In this document: positions 1-5,307 of the stretch, piece by piece
How the letters are laid out: every line of letters starts with the position of its first letter
Numbering within the stretch: the stretch's first letter is position 1
Source: JBAPRR01 sp049281195
GTDB taxonomy: Bacteria > Actinomycetota > Acidimicrobiia > Acidimicrobiales > CAVXTF01
Length of the DNA: 5,573 nt
NCBI GenBank assembly: GCA_049281195.1
Contig: JBAPRR010000111.1
Location: 1 to 5,573 of the forward strand
Direction: 5' to 3'
Translations under genes and position numbers: made by a program
The notes under the pieces: model-generated
The model's input: the letters and a program-made list of their open reading frames with translations, nothing else
What the model was told of the DNA's origin: nothing
Database searches by the model: none

Positions 1-1
1 G

Positions 2-790
2 CTCGTTGGTCGAGCCCTACAGGGACGTCGGGACGAGGTCGTATTGGCCACAAAGTTCGGGCTCGTCTCACACGCGGGCGGCAGGCCTTGGGCCCTCGAC
101 AGTAGCCCGGCCAATATTCGCACCGCCGTTGAAGGGTCCTTGCGGCGACTGGGCACGGACCACATCGATCTCTACTACCAACACCGTGTCGATCCGAATG
201 TCGCCATTGAAGACACCGTCGGTGCCCTCGCGGAACTCGTGGTCGAGGGCAAGGTCCGCCACATCGGTCTCTCCGAAGCTGGTCCCGACACAATCCGCCG
301 AGCCCATGCGGTCCATCCCGTCAGCGCCCTGCAGTCGGAGTACTCCTTGTGGACGCGGGATCCGGAGGCAAAGGTCCTGCCGGTGCTGCGCGAGCTCGGG
401 ATCGGCCTGGTTGCCTACTCTCCGCTCGGTCGAGGGTTTCTCACCGGAGAGATCCGTTCCACGGACGACTTTGCGGATGACGATTCACGTAAGACCAATC
501 CTCGCTTCATGGGCGAGAACTTCCAGCGCAACCTACGCACTGTTGATGAAGTCAGAGCCATCGCAGCCGAACTCGGCGTCACTGCAGGTCAAGTTGCGTT
601 GGCGTGGGTTTTGGTCAAGGGAGATGACATCGCCGCGATTCCCGGCACCAAGCGAGTTTCCCGGGTCGAGGAGAACTGCGCTTCAGACGAGGTCCGCCTT
701 ACGCCCGAACAAATCGACACGCTCGACAACCTCACTCCGGCGTCCGGCGACCATCACAGCGAAGCTCAGATGAAGATGATCGAACGCTGA
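2..790 (+). CDS. Aldo/keto reductase, 5'-truncated by the window edge
   Basis: NAD(P)H-dependent oxidoreductase of the aldo/keto reductase superfamily, a cytosolic TIM-barrel enzyme that reduces aldehydes and ketones. The reading frame is open to the left edge, and 262 residues are visible of the roughly 320-330 usual for this group, so about 60 N-terminal residues are missing. A TTG at 44 is in frame, but conserved sequence (GRALQGRRDEVVLATKFG) runs through it, so it is not the start. The catalytic Lys is in ATKFG (codon 53-55) and the catalytic His in DLYYQHRVDP (codon 182-184). The Asp and Tyr of the tetrad would lie upstream. The C-terminal cofactor-binding segment AIPGTKRVSRVEEN is intact, followed by LTPEQIDTLDNL. 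The pattern resembles the AKR13-like, YajO/Tas-type bacterial group. Substrate unknown. It converges on the ABC operon with 32 bp between stops, so it is not part of that operon. Confidence 0.93.
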   Translation, partial: LVGRALQGRRDEVVLATKFGLVSHAGGRPWALDSSPANIRTAVEGSLRRLGTDHIDLYYQHRVDPNVAIEDTVGALAELVVEGKVRHIGLSEAGPDTIRRAHAVHPVSALQSEYSLWTRDPEAKVLPVLRELGIGLVAYSPLGRGFLTGEIRSTDDFADDDSRKTNPRFMGENFQRNLRTVDEVRAIAAELGVTAGQVALAWVLVKGDDIAAIPGTKRVSRVEENCASDEVRLTPEQIDTLDNLTPASGDHHSEAQMKMIER

Positions 791-822
791 GCTGGTGCAC
801 GGGTTCCCCAGCGCGGACGTCT

Positions 823-1599
823 TCATCCACGCCGGTAACGCATCACCGCCACAGGTGTGAACACCACCAGGAGAGCCACCGACCAGATCAACGCCAGGAG
901 CACATCTGTATGGCCGCCGATCGTCAGTGAACGGACCGCGTCGACCATGGGAGTGACCGGCTGGTACCTGGCGAATGGCTGCATCCATCCCGGCATCGTT
1001 GCTACCGGGACATAGGTGCTCGAAAAGAAAGCCAGGACGAACGCGATCATCGACATGCCTTGGGCGGCCTGCGCATTGGGCGCTATCAGACCGATGACGA
1101 TGAACACCTCGGTGAATACGACGCTATAAGCCAGACACATCCCGAACGCGGCCAGGCCGTAGACCACAGTGCCGGTCAGCCTGAAACCGAACGCAAAGCC
1201 GAGTGCCGCTGTGAACAGGATCGACCACGAATTCGTCGTGAAGTCCGCCGCCGATCGCCCGAGCACGATCGAAGCGCGCGGAATCGGCAACGACAGCAGT
1301 CGATCCGTAAATCCTTGTGCTCTGTCCTCTGCCACCGCGACGGCTACTCCCCCGCCGGTGAACAACACGATGGAGGCCACGTAACCGGGGATCAGGTAGT
1401 CCACGTAGCTCACCCCGATGTGCACTGCGCCCCCGAACACATAGCGGAAGCTGAACAGGAACAACCCCGACTGCACGATTCCCATCCCCACCAGGCCCGG
1501 TGTCCTGAAGTACTTGATGAGGGCCCTCTTCGACACCTCGGCGGCGGCTCTCAACGTGTTAGGCGGCCGTGATGGCCTGAGAAGCATGGCCGTGCTCAC
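823..1599 (-). CDS. ABC-2 type transporter permease, DrrB-like
   Basis: Membrane subunit of an ABC exporter, 258 residues, the usual DrrB length. The hydropathy pattern suggests six helices at about residues 35-55, 68-90, 122-142, 146-172, 178-198 and 232-252, after a basic cytoplasmic N-terminus. ABC-2 hallmarks are the cytoplasmic loop EDRAQGFTDRLLSLPIPRAS (about 91-110) and the late segment STYVPVATMPGWMQPFARYQ followed by PVTPMVDAVRSL. The GTG start at 1599 overlaps the stop of the ATPase gene as GTGA, and GGGAG lies at 1610-1606, six bases upstream. That supports this start over the in-frame ATG at 1587 and suggests translational coupling. It should pair with the upstream ATPase, probably as a 2+2 complex, to export a hydrophobic compound. 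The substrate cannot be told from the sequence. Confidence 0.94.
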   Translation of the reverse strand: MSTAMLLRPSRPPNTLRAAAEVSKRALIKYFRTPGLVGMGIVQSGLFLFSFRYVFGGAVHIGVSYVDYLIPGYVASIVLFTGGGVAVAVAEDRAQGFTDRLLSLPIPRASIVLGRSAADFTTNSWSILFTAALGFAFGFRLTGTVVYGLAAFGMCLAYSVVFTEVFIVIGLIAPNAQAAQGMSMIAFVLAFFSSTYVPVATMPGWMQPFARYQPVTPMVDAVRSLTIGGHTDVLLALIWSVALLVVFTPVAVMRYRRG

Positions 1600-2609
1600 C
1601 TGTCGCTCCCGATGCTCTCGAATACTTGAGTCGCTTCGTCTGACGCCGCCGGGTCTGGTTGCTCCGACACGCGACCGGTGAGAGTGAAGAAGACCTCATC
1701 GAGCGTGGGCTGGCGTAGGCCGATCTCGTCGACCGCTGCATCTGCCTCACCGAGGAGTCCGATCAGAGCCGCAAGGTCTCCTGCGCCTCTTTTCGTGGGT
1801 GAAATGATCCGTCTCGCGTTTGCGTCGAGGTGCGCGTGTGCGGCTGTGACCTTCTCGATCAACGCACCTATCGCGCTCAGACGTTCGGGGTCTCTCACCA
1901 CCACGTCGATGACGTCGGACCCCACTGCGGCTTTCAGTTCGCTCACGGACCCAGATGCGATTGAACGCCCGTGGTCGATGACGACGATCTGATCGGCAAG
2001 CTCGTTCGCCTCTTCCAGATAATGGGTGGTCAGGACAACCTCGGTCCCTCCGGCGACCAGAGCGCGCACGGCTTCCCACACTTCTCTCCTGCCTGTCGGA
2101 TCGAGACCGGTCGTCGGCTCGTCGAGCAATAGCAGGCGAGGCGCTCCCACCAGACTCGCGCCAAGATCGAGGCGTCTTCGTTGGCCGCCGGAGTAGTGAA
2201 CGGCCCGACGTTCGGCCACCTCGCCCAGATCCAGCTGTTCGATCACAACCGAAGCGGCACTACGGGCGGACCGCTTGGAGTGGCCGAACAGCCGCGCGGT
2301 CATCTCGAGGTTCTCTCTTCCGGTCATCGTCGGTTCGACCGCCGCGAATTGTCCGGCCAGCCCGATGTCGCGCCGGACCGCGGTCTGGTCGCGCGACACG
2401 TCGTTTCCCCTCACCTGCAGCTGTCCCCCGCTCGGTTTCACCAGGGTGGCCACCGCCTTGACGAAAGTCGTCTTTCCGGCACCGTTCGGACCGAGCACGG
2501 CCAGCACCTCATCCGGCGGCGCCACCAGGTCGAGCCCGTCCAGGGCCGTCACCGACCCGAATCTCACGGTGAGGCCCCGGGCCTCCAAAAGTTTGGGACG
2601 TGATTCCAT
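1596..2609 (-). CDS. ABC transporter ATP-binding protein, DrrA-like
   Basis: Nucleotide-binding subunit of a DrrAB-type exporter (daunorubicin-resistance family). All motifs are intact in the 337-residue form: Walker A GPNGAGKTT (40-48), Q-loop Gln87, signature YSGGQRRRLDLG (139-150), Walker B LLLLDEPTTGLDP (159-171) with catalytic Glu164, and H-loop His196 in LTTHYLEEAN. The C-terminal extension contains PTLDEVFFTLTG (301-312), typical of DrrA proteins and thought to contact the membrane subunit. The frame extends to a TTG at 2630, with a GTG at 2627 and an ATG at 2618. I chose the ATG at 2609 because conserved homology starts just after it, no Shine-Dalgarno precedes any candidate, and TACTAT at 2622-2617 would place the transcript start at this ATG. 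First gene of the operon, divergent from the padR-type gene that probably represses it. Confidence 0.94.
   Translation of the reverse strand: MESRPKLLEARGLTVRFGSVTALDGLDLVAPPDEVLAVLGPNGAGKTTFVKAVATLVKPSGGQLQVRGNDVSRDQTAVRRDIGLAGQFAAVEPTMTGRENLEMTARLFGHSKRSARSAASVVIEQLDLGEVAERRAVHYSGGQRRRLDLGASLVGAPRLLLLDEPTTGLDPTGRREVWEAVRALVAGGTEVVLTTHYLEEANELADQIVVIDHGRSIASGSVSELKAAVGSDVIDVVVRDPERLSAIGALIEKVTAAHAHLDANARRIISPTKRGAGDLAALIGLLGEADAAVDEIGLRQPTLDEVFFTLTGRVSEQPDPAASDEATQVFESIGSDR
1606..1610 (-). promoter_or_regulatory. Shine-Dalgarno of the permease gene
   Basis: GGGAG on the minus strand, six bases before the GTG at 1599. It lies inside the 3' end of the ATPase gene and decides the permease start. 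It is the only clear Shine-Dalgarno at a gene start in this window, as expected for an internal operon gene. Confidence 0.7.
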
Positions 2610-2616
2610 GTCCCGC

Positions 2617-2646
2617 ATAGTAACCACCAAACTAGTTCTTTCGCAA
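2617..2646 (-). promoter_or_regulatory. Predicted promoter of the ABC exporter operon (leaderless)
   Basis: On the minus strand TTGCGA (2646-2641) resembles a -35 box. It is followed by an 18-base spacer and TACTAT (2622-2617), a TANNNT-type -10. Seven bases then lead to the ATG at 2609, so the message would begin at the start codon. The -35 touches the second ACTAGT box, and the first ACTAGT box sits within the spacer, a position suited to repression by PadR. A less likely alternative -10 is TAGTTT at 2634-2629, which would place the start near the ATG at 2618. Confidence 0.5.
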
Positions 2647-2666
2647 CTAGTGCTGTACAGATTAGT
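2630..2666. promoter_or_regulatory. Candidate PadR operator: three 15-bp-spaced ACTAGT-like boxes
   Basis: The divergent intergenic region holds ACTAGT at 2631-2636, ACTAGT at 2646-2651 and ATTAGT at 2661-2666, each exactly 15 bp after the last. The first is embedded in the 8-bp palindrome AACTAGTT (2630-2637). An additional palindrome, CTGTACAG (2653-2660), lies between the second and third boxes. The boxes overlap the predicted promoter elements of both flanking genes. PadR-family dimers commonly bind dyads in such shared regions and repress both themselves and a divergent exporter. Assignment to this PadR is inferred from position. Confidence 0.55.
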
Positions 2667-2670
2667 CTCT

Positions 2671-2679
2671 TGCTAGAAT
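2671..2679 (+). promoter_or_regulatory. Predicted extended -10 promoter of the padR-type gene (leaderless)
   Basis: TGC-TAGAAT is an extended -10 element: the hexamer at 2674-2679 matches TATAAT at five of six positions and has TGN in front. Seven bases separate it from the GTG at 2687, placing the transcript start on the start codon itself. No convincing -35 is seen at 16-18 bp, which an extended -10 can tolerate. No Shine-Dalgarno is present before the GTG. The ATTAGT box lies just upstream. Confidence 0.55.
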
Positions 2680-2686
2680 TCGGATC

Positions 2687-3295
2687 GTGGAACCAGAGCC
2701 GCGCCGATCACCGCTTTCTCTCGCTGTTCTGGGCCTTCTGGCCGGAGGACCCCTTCACCCCTACCGCATCCAACAGCTACTGAAGGAGTGGGGAAAGGAC
2801 GCGGTTATCAACGTCGGACAACGTTCCAACCTGTACAAGGCGATCAAGCGCCTGAACGATGCCGGCTTCATCGCCGTCAAACAGACCGAGCGCGATCAGC
2901 AGTATCCCGAGCGCACGGTGTACGAGATCACCAAGTCCGGATGGTCGACCACGGTCGATTGGCTGAACGAGATGATCGACAGCCCGAAGAACGAGTTCCC
3001 GGAATTTCCGGCGGCGCTCTCATTCTTGATGCTGCTCGGGCCTAAAGCTGCAAAGGCTGCCCTGGAGCGCCGCAAGGAGAAGCTGAAGGCGAAGCTCGAC
3101 GAGCTCGACCGCGAACTGAACCAGTACCTCGACTCACTGCCACGCGTCGTACTCATGGAGACCGAGTATCTACGCGCCGTGGTTGCGGCCGAGATCACCT
3201 GGCTCCAGTCCGTCATCTCGGATCTCAAGAGCGGCTCGTTGACGTGGAGCAAGGACGACATGGTCTCCGCGGTCGACGCTTACAAGCTCGACTGA
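2687..3295 (+). CDS. PadR-family transcriptional regulator
   Basis: Cytoplasmic DNA-binding repressor of 202 residues. The N-terminal winged helix-turn-helix spans about residues 9-95. It has the family pattern LSLAVLGLLAGGPLHPYRIQ at the start, a recognition helix around SNLYKAIKRLNDAG (47-60) and a wing ending in ERTVYEITKSG. A highly charged helix follows (about 118-148, ERRKEKLKAKLDELDREL), likely a coiled-coil dimerisation arm, then an alpha-helical C-terminus (155-185). This matches the longer PadR class with a C-terminal helical domain. The GTG is the start because the homology begins right after it and a strong extended -10 ends seven bases before it. It is divergent from a DrrAB-type exporter, the usual arrangement for a PadR that represses efflux until a ligand binds. 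The ligand is unknown. Confidence 0.93.
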   Translation: MEPEPRRSPLSLAVLGLLAGGPLHPYRIQQLLKEWGKDAVINVGQRSNLYKAIKRLNDAGFIAVKQTERDQQYPERTVYEITKSGWSTTVDWLNEMIDSPKNEFPEFPAALSFLMLLGPKAAKAALERRKEKLKAKLDELDRELNQYLDSLPRVVLMETEYLRAVVAAEITWLQSVISDLKSGSLTWSKDDMVSAVDAYKLD

Positions 3296-3341
3296 GGCGA
3301 GCGTCGGCGGACAGTTAGCGCGGGTACTCGCGTGACTCGGA

Positions 3342-4139
3342 TTACGCAAAGTCGGCCGGTCTCTTCTCCAAGAAGGCGAGCACCGCTTCGCGCATGTCCC
3401 CGGTCATCGATGACAACGTCTGAGTCCGGTTCTCCAGATCGATCCCCGCCTGAAGCGAGCTCACTTCGAGCTGGGACCACATCACCTCTTTGGTCATTCG
3501 GATACCCCAGGGACTGTTCCCGGCGATCAGAGAAGCGGTCTCGAGCGCGGCGTCCACAACCTCGCCATCGGCTACGACCTTCAGTACCAGACCGATGCGA
3601 TCGGCTTCGTCCGCGTCGATGATCCGTCCGGTGAGCATCATCTCCCATGCGCGTGAAGCGCCGATCAGCCTGGGCAGGAGCCAGCTGACACCGATATCGC
3701 AGCCGGAAAGGCCGAGCTTCACGAACGCAACATTGAAACGTGCCGATCGAGCCGCGATTCGTACGTCGGAGGCCAGAGCGAGGGCCAGTCCACCTCCGGC
3801 AGCCGGGCCGTTGACAGCGGCGATCACAGGTTGTGGAAGCGACCTGAACCGTGGAACGAGGCGCGCGATCTGCGTCTGTATCGCAAAACCGGCTTCCACC
3901 TGGCGGAGATCCTCAGAGCCAGGTGGTGTCCCGTAACCACCCAGATCGAGACCGGCGCAAAAACCCCGGCCGGCGCCGGTCAGAACGACGACCCGGCAGG
4001 TCCGGTCCGTGGCGATCGATCCCAGCGCTTCGTGCAATTCGTCCACCAGCTCGGACGTCATCGCATTCAACTTGTGGGGACGGTTGAGCGTGAGAAGCGT
4101 TACGCCCGGCTGGATCTGTTCGGTGAGGACTGTGGCCAT
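3342..4139 (-). CDS. Crotonase-fold (enoyl-CoA hydratase/isomerase family) protein
   Basis: Acyl-CoA-processing enzyme of the crotonase superfamily, 265 residues, a normal full length. The CoA-binding and oxyanion-hole segments are clear: GRGFCAGLDL (58-66) and NGPAAGGGLALALASD (110-125). The C-terminal pattern MREAVLAFLEKRPADF (249-264) is also typical. The two glutamates that perform hydration in classic enoyl-CoA hydratase (Glu144 and Glu164 of the rat mitochondrial enzyme) align with Ala119 and Phe139 here. An Asp148 in GCDIG lies near the position of the third acidic residue of dienoyl-CoA isomerase. I would therefore not call it a hydratase; isomerase, hydrolase or another crotonase activity is possible. 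The ATG at 4139 is the only possible start, since an in-frame TGA (4154-4152) lies just upstream with no other start codon between. No Shine-Dalgarno is seen. Single gene, convergent with the padR-type gene. Confidence 0.92.
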   Translation of the reverse strand: MATVLTEQIQPGVTLLTLNRPHKLNAMTSELVDELHEALGSIATDRTCRVVVLTGAGRGFCAGLDLGGYGTPPGSEDLRQVEAGFAIQTQIARLVPRFRSLPQPVIAAVNGPAAGGGLALALASDVRIAARSARFNVAFVKLGLSGCDIGVSWLLPRLIGASRAWEMMLTGRIIDADEADRIGLVLKVVADGEVVDAALETASLIAGNSPWGIRMTKEVMWSQLEVSSLQAGIDLENRTQTLSSMTGDMREAVLAFLEKRPADFA

Positions 4140-4141
4140 CC

Positions 4142-4178
4142 AACGAGCATGTCAGCCGACTAACGAGCATGTCAGCCG
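4142..4178. repeat. Two-copy 17-bp tandem direct repeat, 20-bp period
   Basis: The unit AACGAGCATGTCAGCCG occurs exactly at 4142-4158 and 4162-4178, separated by ACTA... the intervening bases being 4159-4161 only. The copies begin three bases upstream of the crotonase start codon. The 20-bp spacing is close to two helical turns, so a protein could bind both copies on the same face of the DNA. It could be an operator or a recent local duplication. Confidence 0.85.
4146..4175 (-). promoter_or_regulatory. Possible promoter of the crotonase gene, built from the tandem repeat
   Basis: On the minus strand CTGACA (4175-4170) matches TTGACA at five of six positions. It is followed by an 18-base spacer and CATGCT (4151-4146), a poor -10 that keeps A at position 2 and T at position 6. 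Six bases then lead to the ATG at 4139. The -35 comes from the distal repeat copy and the -10 from the proximal copy. The weak -10 makes this tentative. Confidence 0.3.
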
Positions 4179-4230
4179 GTACGCCGGCGACGAAGTCCTC
4201 CCTGTTCACAGGCACCACAGGCTCTCACCA

Positions 4231-4244
4231 GGCCCGCTCGGGCC
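4231..4244. repeat. Perfect GC-rich inverted repeat in the divergent gap
   Basis: GGCCC (4231-4235) pairs with GGGCC (4240-4244) around a GCTC loop; the dyad can extend to six bases per arm with a two-base loop. It lies midway between the crotonase and sigma genes. No T-tract follows, and a terminator makes no sense between divergent genes, so a protein-binding dyad or chance is more likely. Confidence 0.35.
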
Positions 4245-4252
4245 GCTGCGAT

Positions 4253-4264
4253 GAGTCCTGACTC
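4253..4264. repeat. Small dyad GAGTC-CT-GACTC upstream of the sigma gene
   Basis: Perfect 5-bp arms with a 2-bp centre, about 65 bp before the chosen sigma start. It overlaps CTGACT (4258-4263), a -35-like hexamer 17 bp upstream of TGTGAT (4281-4286). It could be an operator for the sigma gene. It is short enough that chance is a real alternative. Confidence 0.3.
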
Positions 4265-4315
4265 CGAGAAACGTCTGTTATGTGATGGCCGACACCGCTC
4301 TCAGGAGCCGACGCG

Positions 4316-4321
4316 TAGCAT
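4316..4321 (+). promoter_or_regulatory. Possible -10 of the sigma gene
   Basis: TAGCAT fits the TANNNT pattern and lies eight bases before the ATG at 4330, close to the geometry at the padR and ABC starts. No -35 is evident at the usual distance. The nearest purine-rich stretch, AGGAG at 4303-4307, is 22 bases from the ATG, too far to act as its Shine-Dalgarno. Confidence 0.3.
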
Positions 4322-4329
4322 TGCCCGCA

Positions 4330-5307
4330 ATGGCGATTGACACCGCCTCGCTTCTGCGGGGTGATCTGGAGCAGTACCGCAGGGAGCTCACCGGTTACTG
4401 CTACCGGATGCTCGGGTCGGGCTTCGAGGCTGAAGACGCCACCCAGGAGACCTTGGTCCGGGCATGGCGCAACGCCGACAAATTCGAAGGACGTTCCAGC
4501 GTTCGTTCGTGGCTTTACCGCATCGCCACGAACATCTGCATCGACATGCAGCGCAACGTGCAACGAAGGGCCAGACCTGTAGAGATGGGCCCCGCTTCGC
4601 CGCCCGACGAATCACATCTCGGTCCGATCCTCCCCGAGAACGTGTGGATCTCACCGATTCCCGATGCCTCGGTAGAGCCGACGAGTGGTGATCCCGCGGA
4701 GATCGCCGAGCATCGCGAGACGATCCGTTTGGCGTTCGTCACCGCGCTTCAGCACCTGCCTGCGCGTCAGCGCGCCGCGCTCATCTTGTGCGAAGTACTG
4801 CGCTGGCAGGCCAGCGAGGTGGCCGAGCTGCTCGACACGAGCGTGGCCGCAGTCAATAGCGCTCTACAGAGGGCAAGAGCCACTCTTGCCTCGCTTCCGT
4901 CCGATCCACATCCAGAGCCGTTGGACCAAGCAGACGCCGAGCTGCTCGACCGATACGTCGAGGCGTTCGAGCGTTACGACATCGAAAAGCTCGTAAAGCT
5001 GCTCCACGAAGACGCCATCCAGACGATGCCGCCGTTCGCCATGTGGCTTCGCGGCGCACAGAACATCGCCACTTGGATGGTGCAGCCGGGTCCGAGCGCC
5101 TGCAGTGACTCGAGGGTCATACGGACGTCCGCCAACGGCTGTCCGGCTTTCGGGCAGTACAAGCCGGATCCGGTAAACGGCGGCCGCGCGCCTTGGGCTC
5201 TTCAGGTCATCGAGACCCACGACGGCAGGATCACAGGGATGAACTTCTTCCTCGACACTCCGGGGATCTTCCCGCTGTTCGGCCTGCCATCACGTCTCGA
5301 CGGCTAG
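4330..5307 (+). CDS. ECF-type sigma-70 factor with C-terminal SnoaL-like domain
   Basis: Alternative RNA polymerase sigma factor, 325 residues, of the actinobacterial group represented by TIGR02960 (SigG/SigX5-like). Region 2 runs from about residue 16 to 85 (YRRELTGYCYRMLGS, AEDATQETLVRAW, FEGRSSVRSWLYRIATN). A long family-typical linker (about 84-128) contains PENVWISPIPDASV. Region 4 (about 130-187) has LPARQRAALILCEVLRW and a helix-turn-helix EVAELLDTSVAAVNSALQRAR. A SnoaL/NTF2-like domain (about 203-315) follows, with LLDRYVEAFERYD, TMPPFAMWLRG, ANGCPAFGQYKPD and FFLDTPGIFPLFGLP. In related ECF families such a domain takes part in controlling sigma activity; no anti-sigma gene is visible here. 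The frame also allows GTG 4282, ATG 4285 and TTG 4321. ATG 4330 is preferred because homology begins shortly after it and TAGCAT precedes it by eight bases. Targets and inducing signal are unknown. Confidence 0.93.
   Translation: MAIDTASLLRGDLEQYRRELTGYCYRMLGSGFEAEDATQETLVRAWRNADKFEGRSSVRSWLYRIATNICIDMQRNVQRRARPVEMGPASPPDESHLGPILPENVWISPIPDASVEPTSGDPAEIAEHRETIRLAFVTALQHLPARQRAALILCEVLRWQASEVAELLDTSVAAVNSALQRARATLASLPSDPHPEPLDQADAELLDRYVEAFERYDIEKLVKLLHEDAIQTMPPFAMWLRGAQNIATWMVQPGPSACSDSRVIRTSANGCPAFGQYKPDPVNGGRAPWALQVIETHDGRITGMNFFLDTPGIFPLFGLPSRLDG

Noticed and set aside
44..46. TTG at 44 as the start of the aldo/keto reductase
   Set aside because: Family-conserved sequence continues upstream to the window edge in the same frame, so the true start is outside the window.
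6..773. 255-residue plus-strand open frame in the first part of the window
   Set aside because: It overlaps the aldo/keto reductase in another frame. Its product is a Ser/Arg/Pro-rich string without motifs, whereas the reductase frame has the catalytic Lys and His and the cofactor motif.
785..813. Possible bidirectional terminator between the reductase and permease genes
   Set aside because: Only 5-bp stems can be formed (CGCTG/CAGCG or GCTGG/CCAGC) with long loops and no T-tract on either side. The placement is right, but the structure is too weak to call.
1060..1572. 170-residue open frame on the plus strand opposite the permease gene
   Set aside because: The product is rich in His, Arg, Glu and Gln with no recognisable domain and lies fully antisense to a clear ABC-2 permease. 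It is a by-product of GC-rich coding sequence.
2181..2676. Plus-strand open frames opposite the ABC ATPase gene
   Set aside because: They are antisense to intact Walker A, signature and Walker B motifs and show no domain of their own.
3297..3333. Possible terminator between the padR-type and crotonase genes
   Set aside because: GCGAG/CTCGC has a 25-base loop and CGCG/CGCG only four pairs, and there is no T-tract. Not convincing.
3490..3936. 148-residue plus-strand open frame opposite the crotonase gene
   Set aside because: Low-complexity Ala/Ser/Arg-rich product, fully antisense to a conserved crotonase.
4303..4307. AGGAG as Shine-Dalgarno for the sigma gene
   Set aside because: It is 22 bases from the ATG at 4330 and 13 from the TTG at 4321, both longer than the usual spacing. 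It remains a weak argument for the TTG start.
4864..5220. 118-residue minus-strand open frame opposite the sigma gene
   Set aside because: Fully antisense to the conserved SnoaL-like domain and without recognisable motifs.
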